Part shown: piece by piece, positions 6,377-12,615 of the stretch
How the letters are laid out: each line of letters starts with the position of its first letter
Numbering within the stretch: the first letter of the stretch is position 1
Origin: Verrucomicrobiota bacterium
GTDB taxonomy: Bacteria > Verrucomicrobiota > Verrucomicrobiia > Chthoniobacterales > UBA10450
Reading direction: 5' to 3'
DNA length: 13,998 nucleotides
NCBI GenBank assembly: GCA_003218785.1
Contig: QHOM01000132.1
Location: 1-13,998, forward strand
The notes under the pieces: model-generated
What the model saw: the letters and a program-made list of their open reading frames with translations, nothing else
Databases searched by the model: none
What the model was told of the DNA's origin: nothing
Made by a program: the position numbers and the translations under genes

Positions 6377-8134
6377 ATGACCAAAAACGAGATCGCCGCT
6401 GTTTTGGAAGAAATCAGCACGCTGCTCGAATTGAAAGGCGAGAATCCCTTCAAAATCCGAGCCTATACGAATGCAGCGCGCTCGATTGAAGCCTGGGGTG
6501 GTAGCCTGTCCGATCTGAAGAACGAAGAGGCACTCAGCAAGATTCCTGGCATTGGCAAAAGCATCGCGGATAAAATTAAAGAACTCGCGGCAACCGGCTC
6601 GCTGAAATATCTGGAAGAACTGCGCGCGGAATTCCCGGCGGCAATTCTGGAGTTGTTCTCCATTCCCGGTCTGGGCGCGAAAAAGATCAAAGCCCTTTAT
6701 GAAGAGCTCCAAATCAGCTCGATCGGGCAGTTGCTGAAAGCGTGCGAGACCGGCCGAGTTGCGAAATTGCCAGGCTTTGGCGAAACCACACAGGCCAAGA
6801 TCTGCAGGGCAATTGAGGAACGAGCCAGGCATTCCGGTTATTTTCAGTTCGGCCAGATTGCAAATGAAGCCGAAACATTGAAAAGCGATCTCGCTGGGCG
6901 CCCTGACGCGCTACAGGCCCATGTTGCAGGCAGTTATCGGCGACGAAAAGAAATTGTGCATGATGTCGACCTTGTGGTGGCAACAAGAAAGCCGGAAGCG
7001 ATCACGAAGTTTTTTGCTGGACATCCGTTGGTGGAATCCATCATCGCGCAAGGCCCGACGAAATCGAGTGTGCGGCTTCGTTCCGGTATTCAATGCGATC
7101 TGCGGGTGGTGACGGTTGCGGAATATCCTTTTGCCCTCGCTTATTTCACTGGAAATAAGGAGCACAATATCGGGCTGCGCAGCCGCGCGTTGCAGTGCGG
7201 CTGGACGCTGAATGAATATCGTCTCGCGCCGTCGCCGCCAGATCCTAAAGCGAAAAAGAAAAGAGGGACAAAGAAAATTCCGAAGGTGCGCGATGAGGCC
7301 GAACTTTATCGCGCTCTCGATCTCGATTTCATTCCGCCGGAGTTGCGTGAAAATCGCAGCGAATTTGAAGCTGCGGAAAAACATTCCCTTCCGAAACTGA
7401 TCGAGAAGGAAGACTTGCGGGGCACATTTCATTGCCACACGACTGCGAGCGACGGCCATAATACGCTTGAGGAAATGTCGCAGGCGGCACAGACGCTAGG
7501 ACTCGAATACCTCGGGATCGCCGATCACAGCCGCAGCTCAATTCAAGCGCACGGGATCGACGAAGCAGCGCTGCGCGCGCAAATAGCCACGATCCGCAAG
7601 CTAAACAAAAAGCTCGATGGCTTTCGTCTGTTTGCTGGGATCGAATGCGACATTTTGCGCGATGGATCGCTTGATTTTCCCGATGAAGTTTTGTCGCAAC
7701 TCGACTACGTGGTCGCGTCGGTTCATTCTGTTTTTAATCTTAGCGAAGCGGACATGACCAGGCGCGTCATCCGCGCGATGGAGAATCCGTTCGTCACCAT
7801 GCTCGCGCATCCGACCGGCCGCTTGCTGTTGAAACGCGAGCCGTACGAGATCGACATTTCGGCAATTCTCGATGTGGCGGCGCGTACCGGCACTTGGATC
7901 GAGCTTAACGCGGCTCCGAAACGGCTTGATCTCGACTGGCGCTGGTGGCCGCGCGCTAAAGAGAGAGGAGTGAAGTGCGTAATCAATCCGGACGCCCACC
8001 GCGTCGAACGTCTCCAGGATTTGTGGTTCGGGGTCGGTATTGCGCGCAAAGGATGGCTGACGAAAACGGATGTGATGAATTGTCTGCCGCTCGGGAAAAT
8101 CGAGGCCGCGTTGCGAGCGAAGCGGACACGGTAG
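6377..8134 (+). CDS. polX: DNA polymerase X with C-terminal PHP domain
   Basis: The 585-residue protein matches bacterial family X polymerase/3'-5' exonucleases that fill short gaps in base-excision and end-joining repair. It has an N-terminal helix-hairpin-helix region with 'IPGIGKSIADKI' (56-67), 'IPGLGAKKIK' (96-105) and 'LPGFGETT' (131-138). The nucleotidyltransferase core has GSYRRRKE (185-192), catalytic Asp196/Asp198 in HDVDLVV and Asp241 in CDLRVV. A lysine-rich linker (291-304) leads to the PHP domain: HCH (352-354), ADHS (382-385), GIECD (421-425), VHS (449-451), AHPTGR (477-482) and NPDAH (537-541). These would bind the metals of the PHP nuclease. All visible metal ligands are present in both domains, so both are probably active. 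Length is normal for the family. ATG 6377 fits the conserved N-terminus. Confidence 0.95.
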   Translation: MTKNEIAAVLEEISTLLELKGENPFKIRAYTNAARSIEAWGGSLSDLKNEEALSKIPGIGKSIADKIKELAATGSLKYLEELRAEFPAAILELFSIPGLGAKKIKALYEELQISSIGQLLKACETGRVAKLPGFGETTQAKICRAIEERARHSGYFQFGQIANEAETLKSDLAGRPDALQAHVAGSYRRRKEIVHDVDLVVATRKPEAITKFFAGHPLVESIIAQGPTKSSVRLRSGIQCDLRVVTVAEYPFALAYFTGNKEHNIGLRSRALQCGWTLNEYRLAPSPPDPKAKKKRGTKKIPKVRDEAELYRALDLDFIPPELRENRSEFEAAEKHSLPKLIEKEDLRGTFHCHTTASDGHNTLEEMSQAAQTLGLEYLGIADHSRSSIQAHGIDEAALRAQIATIRKLNKKLDGFRLFAGIECDILRDGSLDFPDEVLSQLDYVVASVHSVFNLSEADMTRRVIRAMENPFVTMLAHPTGRLLLKREPYEIDISAILDVAARTGTWIELNAAPKRLDLDWRWWPRAKERGVKCVINPDAHRVERLQDLWFGVGIARKGWLTKTDVMNCLPLGKIEAALRAKRTR

Positions 8135-8200
8135 GGCGCGATCACTGAACGCGCCGACATTTGCCACGCCACGCGCAGGCTGGAAGCCTATGTTCCGGCG
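8135..8200. repeat. Hairpin and palindromic repeat between convergent genes
   Basis: Directly after the polX stop codon there is a perfect 6-bp hairpin, GGCGCG (8135-8140) and CGCGCC (8150-8155) with a 9-nt loop, which could end transcription although no T-tract follows. It is followed by GGCTGGAAGCC (8178-8188), a short near-palindrome of a type often dispersed in genomes of this kind. The latter overlaps the stop codon of the amidinotransferase-like gene coming from the other strand. Confidence 0.5.
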
Positions 8201-8889
8201 TGTTGCCGTTGCGGCATAAACATCGTTAGACATTTGCACGCGCCGCCAGCTTTGATGAATTCGCTCATCGGCAATTCGTGGCAGCGATAAAGACGGTCAC
8301 GCAGCGTGGCCACGAGTTTCGGCGCGCCTTCCGGCAAAACGATTTCGCGCTCAATGACAACGGCATTGCACGAAAAATGCATCGCCTCTTCGGGCAAGAC
8401 ATCGATCAATTCGGTCACATGTTCGCGGATTGCGCGTTGCCCGTATTCATCGAAGGCCGCGGGGAACCAAACGGATTGAATATCGGAACGAAATTTGTAG
8501 CCGCAAAAGAGCGCATCACCGCCAAAGAGCGCATCGCCTTCGCCTTCGAAGTAGAGATCATCGGGCAACCAGGCGATTTCGTAACCGTGTTCTTCCATCC
8601 AGCGGGCAAAATGCGGCGCTTCGCCCGCGCGCTCCTTGTGCCGGAAATTACTTGGAATGAATTTGCGACCAATCGTGAGTCCCGCGTTGGCTGTGAAAAC
8701 CATGTCAGGAAGCTTTGGCTGCGGCGGGATTAAATCGATCTTGGAATCCAATTTGGAAAGAGTGGCGTACAGGTCTTTCCACTGTTTTTGCGCAAGTGCT
8801 GCTTCCGCGCCGCGGGCGCGACTCATCCAAGGATTGATCTCGTATTCGATTCCGTAAAAGTCCGGCGGACAAAGGAGCAACTCGCGCAT
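8188..8889 (-). CDS. Arginine dihydrolase / amidinotransferase-superfamily enzyme (DDAH-like)
   Basis: The 233-residue protein belongs to the guanidine-modifying (pentein) superfamily that includes arginine deiminase, dimethylargininase and cyanobacterial arginine dihydrolase. It starts with the typical 'LLCPPDFYGIEYEINPWM'. It shows 'PDMVFTANAG' (61-70, Asp62 and Asn68 as substrate contacts), acidic 'FEGEGDALF' (114-122), catalytic His171 in 'AMHFSCNAV' and the nucleophile in 'GGACKCLT', most likely Cys220 by alignment with GGGxHCxT. It follows the TIGR00300-type gene by 24 nt on the same strand. In cyanobacterial AgrE/ArgZ these two domains are fused, so arginine to ornithine, CO2 and ammonia is the best-supported reaction; dimethylarginine is the alternative. 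The last residues (QRQHAGT) run into an intergenic repeat that supplies the stop. Confidence 0.85.
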   Translation of the reverse strand: MRELLLCPPDFYGIEYEINPWMSRARGAEAALAQKQWKDLYATLSKLDSKIDLIPPQPKLPDMVFTANAGLTIGRKFIPSNFRHKERAGEAPHFARWMEEHGYEIAWLPDDLYFEGEGDALFGGDALFCGYKFRSDIQSVWFPAAFDEYGQRAIREHVTELIDVLPEEAMHFSCNAVVIEREIVLPEGAPKLVATLRDRLYRCHELPMSEFIKAGGACKCLTMFMPQRQHAGT

Positions 8890-8913
8890 AGGATCGACAA
8901 TTTTATTCGCGAA

Positions 8914-10164
8914 TCATTGCCTTTTGCGATCGTCGGCCGCGACCGGTCCGGAATCGGCTATGCAATCAGCGAGTTCCTGCAGGAATGGCTCGACATCTGT
9001 GACCAGGCCGATTGATTGTAGCGGCTGGTGCTCGACCGCCCTCTCCACTGCCGATGGATCGATGTCAACACAGACTGTTTTCACAGTGGGGGCGAGCATG
9101 CTGGCCACGGCGAGCGAATGCTGGATCGTCGCAAGCAGCAGCACATGGGTCACATCGGCGAGTTTCTCTCGCATGACCTTTTGAGCTTCGACCACATCTA
9201 TTGTTACACCGGGAATCGGTCCCTCATCGCGGATCGAACCCGTCAGGACGATATCGACGTGGCGACGGACACAGGCGTGCATAATGCCACCGGTCAGGAT
9301 CTTTTTCTGAACGGCTGCGGAGATTCCGCCCGCCTCGCGAATTGCATTGATGGCACGCATGTGGTTTTCGTGGCCACCGCGCGCGAAGGCAAGATCGAGA
9401 TTCATTCCCAGGGAGGTGCCGAAGAGCGCCCGTTCCACGTCGTAAACTGCAAATGAATTTCCGGCGAAGAGACGATCGACATATCGCAACTCGATAAGGC
9501 GCACCAAGTGCTCGCCAGCGCCTGTCCGGACGATTGCAGGTCCCGCGACGATCGCGACTTTGCCTTTCGCTCTGCGCGCACGTTGCAACTCCCGAGCCAG
9601 TTCGCGAATGATCGCCGACTTCGGTTCATCGGCATCGATGGTCGTGTTGATGAACTGAAACAGGTCAGTGCGCGACGTCGAACGTTGCACCGGAACCACG
9701 CGAATGCCCTGATGACCGACTACAACCTCGTCGCCTTTACTGACGTCGAAAAACTTGACCGCCCGGGCAGAGTGTTTTTTTCGGTCAACTGCAATTGCGC
9801 TGTCCATCATGGCAGACTGAACTTCGATCTCTTTGCCATCGCATCGAACGAATGTTTGCTGGTTGGTTGTCACGTAGAAGTCGCGCGGAAAAACTCCGTC
9901 CGCCGGGGCCTGCGCCAGTTGCGCATCCGCGCGTTTGGCAACCTCGGCCCCGTGCTGTCGGAGGCGCAGGATTAGCTCGTCGAGGGCTTCGGTTGTTTCG
10001 GCAGAGACTTCGATTCGCGCGAAGCTTTGATCCGCCCGTTTTTTGCCGATCTCGATCTCGCCAATCTTAAAATTCGCGCCGCGGGTCAAGATTTGATCCA
10101 GCACCTTTGGCAAAATGAGCGAGTCAATGATGTGTCCGCGCAGCTCGATCGTTTCCGAAAACAT
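8914..10164 (-). CDS. Ornithine cyclodeaminase-like protein (TIGR00300 / LOR-SDH domain family)
   Basis: The 416-residue protein matches, by pattern, the TIGR00300 family. Archaeal members are reported to be NAD-dependent ornithine cyclodeaminases, and the same domain forms the C-terminal half of cyanobacterial AgrE/ArgZ. The N-terminal part (MFSETIELRGHIIDSLILPK, then an alpha/beta segment to about 80) is the LOR/SDH-type domain. The central part carries 'GPAIVRTGAG' (208-217), 'GNSFAVYD' (235-242) and 'GTSLGMNL' (249-256). A Rossmann-like end has 'VLLLATIQHSLAVASM' and 'VCVDIDP' (341-370). Predicted reaction: L-ornithine to L-proline plus ammonia, cytoplasmic. ATG 10164 is preferred over an in-frame TTG two codons upstream. 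It is first of a two-gene unit with the arginine dihydrolase-like gene. Family naming is from memory of conserved stretches. Confidence 0.85.
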   Translation of the reverse strand: MFSETIELRGHIIDSLILPKVLDQILTRGANFKIGEIEIGKKRADQSFARIEVSAETTEALDELILRLRQHGAEVAKRADAQLAQAPADGVFPRDFYVTTNQQTFVRCDGKEIEVQSAMMDSAIAVDRKKHSARAVKFFDVSKGDEVVVGHQGIRVVPVQRSTSRTDLFQFINTTIDADEPKSAIIRELARELQRARRAKGKVAIVAGPAIVRTGAGEHLVRLIELRYVDRLFAGNSFAVYDVERALFGTSLGMNLDLAFARGGHENHMRAINAIREAGGISAAVQKKILTGGIMHACVRRHVDIVLTGSIRDEGPIPGVTIDVVEAQKVMREKLADVTHVLLLATIQHSLAVASMLAPTVKTVCVDIDPSAVERAVEHQPLQSIGLVTDVEPFLQELADCIADSGPVAADDRKRQ

Positions 10165-10229
10165 CCGCAAAATTTAGCCGAGGAAAGCGGTCGCGCCAGT
10201 GAGTCGAGCAAGACAGTCAATGCTCTCAT

Positions 10230-10311
10230 GCTCTTGCTCGTCCTCTTACTCCTGCCCTGAAGCAATGTTTTTTTATTTTGGATTTGGAGCAAGAGCAAAA
10301 GAAAGAGTAAG
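10230..10311. repeat. Inverted pairs of a GAGCAAGAGTAAG-type low-complexity sequence
   Basis: Two purine/pyrimidine-biased tracts face each other. GCTCTTGCTC (10230-10239) is an exact inverse of GAGCAAGAGC (10287-10296), and CTTACTC (10245-10251) of GAGTAAG (10305-10311). The pairs are interleaved rather than nested, so they would not form one simple hairpin. A run of seven or more T lies between them. The region is the spacer between divergent genes (10164 and 10328) and may hold their promoters; none could be assigned. Confidence 0.45.
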
Positions 10312-10327
10312 AAATACCAAAGCCGAC

Positions 10328-10480
10328 ATGGAAAAACCGAACGCGCGCGGAGCGACCCCAAGCCGCAAAGCGCATCTTGCTTTGGGAGAAAAATTAAATC
10401 GCAAAGAAAAACCGCCGCCGCAAATGCCTGCGCCGGCCAGGAAAAATCGCGCGCCCGCACGCCGCGAAATCGACCAGTAG
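10328..10480 (+). CDS. Small basic proline-rich protein, unknown function
   Basis: A 50-residue frame from ATG 10328 (MEKPNARGATPSRK...) ends at TAG 10478-10480. It is rich in Lys/Arg and Pro (for example EKPPPQMPAPARK) and has no membrane segment, so it would be a soluble, probably disordered and possibly nucleic-acid-binding peptide. It is followed 13 nt later by another small gene on the same strand, which favours it being real. A longer upstream extension of the frame runs through the low-complexity spacer and is unlikely to be translated. I do not recognise a family, and a chance frame cannot be excluded. Confidence 0.4.
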   Translation: MEKPNARGATPSRKAHLALGEKLNRKEKPPPQMPAPARKNRAPARREIDQ

Positions 10481-10493
10481 ATCGGCAAATTTT

Positions 10494-10721
10494 ATGCACG
10501 AGCATCTGCCAGCCCTCGCGGCAAAGATTGCAGCGGTACTTTCGAACAAGCCTGAGTATTTTGTCACGCAGCCGGCAGAGCTAAGAATCCTGCGAGGAAT
10601 GTCTGAAGCAGAGATTAGAGATTTTGCTGCAAGTCACTGCTGGCGCGTCGTACGGCGCCTCGGCGGACGCCAAATCGAATTTTACAACGACGCGAGCCAG
10701 GGCAGTGAAGTGCAACTGTAG
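10494..10721 (+). CDS. Small hypothetical protein (75 aa)
   Basis: ATG 10494 opens a 75-residue frame (MHEHLPALAAKIAAVLSNKP...) with an amphipathic helical start and a segment 'MSEAEIRDFAASHCWRVVRR' that looks like a genuine soluble fold, rich in Ala, Arg and Glu. No membrane segment, no cysteine cluster and no family that I recognise. It sits 13 nt behind the small basic gene and may share its transcript. Its stop codon TAG (10719-10721) lies inside the left arm of the palindromic repeat at 10717-10768, so the original C-terminus may have been changed by insertion of that element. Confidence 0.55.
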   Translation: MHEHLPALAAKIAAVLSNKPEYFVTQPAELRILRGMSEAEIRDFAASHCWRVVRRLGGRQIEFYNDASQGSEVQL

Positions 10722-10768
10722 CCGGGATCGGGAACCCCGGTTGGCCGGCATCACCGATGCCGGCTACA
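10717..10768. repeat. 52-bp palindromic repeat element with three stem pairs
   Basis: The ends TGTAGCCGG (10717-10725) and CCGGCTACA (10760-10768) are a perfect 9-bp inverted repeat. Inside are two local hairpins: CCGGG...CCCGG (about 10722-10740), and GCCGGCAT-CACCG-ATGCCGGC on the right. Such 'GTAGCCGG...CCGGCTAC' elements look like dispersed REP/MITE-like units. It is immediately preceded by the 75-residue gene, and the spacer up to the TMEM14-like gene (10769-10838) shows nothing else. Confidence 0.7.
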
Positions 10769-10838
10769 ACCGTTCAAGGCAACGTCGCCGCTGGACAGCA
10801 TCATCGTGTTGGCTTACCAATGCGCGAGGCGCACCCAC

Positions 10839-11156
10839 ATGGAAGCCGCGAAAATTTATTTTATCGTTTTTGGCCTTCTGACGATCGCCGGGGGCATCGT
10901 CGGCTACGTCAAAGCAGGCAGCGTGGCGTCGATCATCGCCGGCTTAATCACTGGGGTCTTGCTGCTGGTTGGCGCATTTCTTCTGCCCGAACATCGCGCG
11001 GTTGGGCTGGCGACGGCGTTTATTATTTCTCTTCTCCTTGCTGCGCAGTTCATTCCCAAGTTTCTGCGGACCGGAAGAGTCATGCCCGCAGGCACAATGT
11101 CGGTCTTGAGCGTGATCGGGATCATCGCAGCGATGGTCGCTTGGATAAAAAAATAA
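10839..11156 (+). CDS. TMEM14-family small integral membrane protein
   Basis: The 105-residue protein (MEAAKIYFIVFGLLTIAGGIVGYVKAG... ) is made of about four hydrophobic helices with Gly-rich 'GGIVGYVKAGSVASIIAGL' typical of the TMEM14 (UPF0136) family. Eukaryotic TMEM14C is linked to porphyrin handling, but bacterial members have no established role, so no function is assigned. ATG 10839 begins directly before the first helix; an upstream in-frame TTG (10806) would add residues from the spacer and is disfavoured. The stop codon is 4 nt before the GTG start of the GH75-like gene, which suggests co-transcription and possibly translational coupling. Confidence 0.8.
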   Translation: MEAAKIYFIVFGLLTIAGGIVGYVKAGSVASIIAGLITGVLLLVGAFLLPEHRAVGLATAFIISLLLAAQFIPKFLRTGRVMPAGTMSVLSVIGIIAAMVAWIKK

Positions 11157-11160
11157 TCGC

Positions 11161-12540
11161 GTGGGAAGAATTCGTCTCCGGACGTGGCGGCGGCTCGTGC
11201 TCGTTTTATTCGGGGCGATCTTCGCTGCAATTGTTTATCGTTGGATTTCACTGGAACGACTGCAACACGTACCGCCGCCGGAAGTAACTGTTACCCCTTC
11301 CCCGGAACCGACACGTTTCCGTTCGCCGATTATCACCGGCAAACTGGATACGGCGAAGTTGTTCAACGGCGTCACAGTTCACGCGAAGGTCGAGACGCAT
11401 TCCGGCGCTGACGCGACGACGGAGCGGGTTGACCCGGAAAGTTACGTTCTCGACCTGAAATTGCAGGCGCGGTTGCCTTCGCCGAACAAGACTATCGAGG
11501 AGCTGGCCAAAGTCAGTCCCCAACTGCCCGCGCTGTTGCCCGGTTTGGCGGCCATGCTCACACCCGATCCAGTTTCGCCCCTCTTCGCTCAGCTTTACGA
11601 AACCAAAGTAAAAGGATTGCGCGACAATCTTGTCCATCTCGATGAGCTTCTTTCACGGCACAATTTTTTCGATTGCCAAACCGTCCTGCAATTGCAGCAC
11701 CCTCAAAGTCACCGCAAAGCGCTCCTGCTCCAGGCGGACATGGACGTCGATGCAGATGGTTCCGACGCGGACCGGATGCCAATTGGAACTGGTGTGACAA
11801 CGAATTTCAAACCATTCACCAGTTATCGCTGGCCTAAAAAGGGCGCTGCGCCGAATCCTTATCTCCCCGCGACCGAGGATCGTTTGAAGAAAGTCGAAGC
11901 TGAGTACGGGCTCAAGGCGACGACGCCTGAGCGAAAACGGGAGCTCCGCACCGCGCTGACGCAGCTGCGGGACGAGGTCACCACGCTGAAAAAGTTCAGT
12001 TTTCTGATTGGGGCCACCGATCCCTATATCGTTTTGGCGGGAGCTTTCGCGCACGGAAAGGACGCTCCCAAAGTGGGAGATTATGCTTTGGTCATTTTCG
12101 CAGACGCAGTTTATCCGGCGATCGTGGGCGACATCGGGCCAAATGACAGGGTCGGCGAGGCCTCGCTGCGGATCGCGAAGCAAATTAACGCGTTGTCGAC
12201 TCCGTACAACCGCCCAGTGAGCGATCTCAAAGTGACTTATTTGATTTTTCCTGAAACGGCTGACAAGCCATTTGGTCCGCCGGACCTGGATAAAATTCAG
12301 GCGCGCTGCCAAAAACTGGTCGATGAAATTGGCGGCGCGACCGTGCCGCTGCATCATTGGGAAAATATCATCCCGCCTCCGCCAACTCCCACTGCGACGC
12401 CGACGGTCTCGCCATCTCCTGTCATTTCGGCAAGTCCGGGCGTGTCGCCGTCCCCGACGTTTGCATTTCCAATTGCCAGCCCATCAGGGAGTCCGATGCT
12501 CGCGCCGACACGTTCACCTCTAGCCAAGCCGACGCCGTAG
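11161..12540 (+). CDS. Membrane-anchored GH75 chitosanase-like protein
   Basis: From GTG 11161, 459 residues. An N-terminal Arg-rich start and one hydrophobic helix (about 12-28) anchor it, and a short Pro-rich stretch (37-51) leads to a central domain. That domain has 'ALLLQADMDVDADGSDADRM', then 'DPYIVLAGAF' and 'VGDIGPNDRVGEASLRIA' (322-339), the pattern of fungal/bacterial GH75 chitosanases. Asp324 and Glu333 are candidates for the essential Asp/Glu pair known in the family. A Pro/Ser/Thr tail (about 405-459) follows. It would hydrolyse chitosan or a similar beta-1,4-glucosamine polymer outside the inner membrane. The region 90-170 has no clear GH75 counterpart that I recall. GTG is 4 nt after the TMEM14-like stop. 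A catalytically altered relative is possible. Confidence 0.7.
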   Translation: MGRIRLRTWRRLVLVLFGAIFAAIVYRWISLERLQHVPPPEVTVTPSPEPTRFRSPIITGKLDTAKLFNGVTVHAKVETHSGADATTERVDPESYVLDLKLQARLPSPNKTIEELAKVSPQLPALLPGLAAMLTPDPVSPLFAQLYETKVKGLRDNLVHLDELLSRHNFFDCQTVLQLQHPQSHRKALLLQADMDVDADGSDADRMPIGTGVTTNFKPFTSYRWPKKGAAPNPYLPATEDRLKKVEAEYGLKATTPERKRELRTALTQLRDEVTTLKKFSFLIGATDPYIVLAGAFAHGKDAPKVGDYALVIFADAVYPAIVGDIGPNDRVGEASLRIAKQINALSTPYNRPVSDLKVTYLIFPETADKPFGPPDLDKIQARCQKLVDEIGGATVPLHHWENIIPPPPTPTATPTVSPSPVISASPGVSPSPTFAFPIASPSGSPMLAPTRSPLAKPTP

Positions 12541-12615
12541 CGATTATCGATCTTGCTTAGCAGAGACCTGGGTTGAATCGTCAACAGCCGGTGAAGGGTT
12601 TGTTCACGACAGTCG

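Noticed and set aside
6911..7459. A 182-residue minus-strand frame opposite polX
   Set aside because: Antisense shadow; polX motifs are continuous on the plus strand.
10273..10488. A 71-residue minus-strand frame with a hydrophobic, Phe-rich composition
   Set aside because: It is opposite the Lys/Pro-rich small gene, and its composition is what the complement of such sequence yields. Neither strand can be proven, but the plus-strand frame fits the gene order better.
11653..12357. A 234-residue minus-strand frame opposite the GH75-like gene
   Set aside because: Antisense shadow with no recognisable domain, while the plus strand holds a coherent GH75-like protein.
12541..12615. Possible bidirectional terminator between the GH75-like gene and the pseudokinase gene
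   Set aside because: No convincing GC-rich hairpin followed by a T-tract could be found in the 75-bp spacer.
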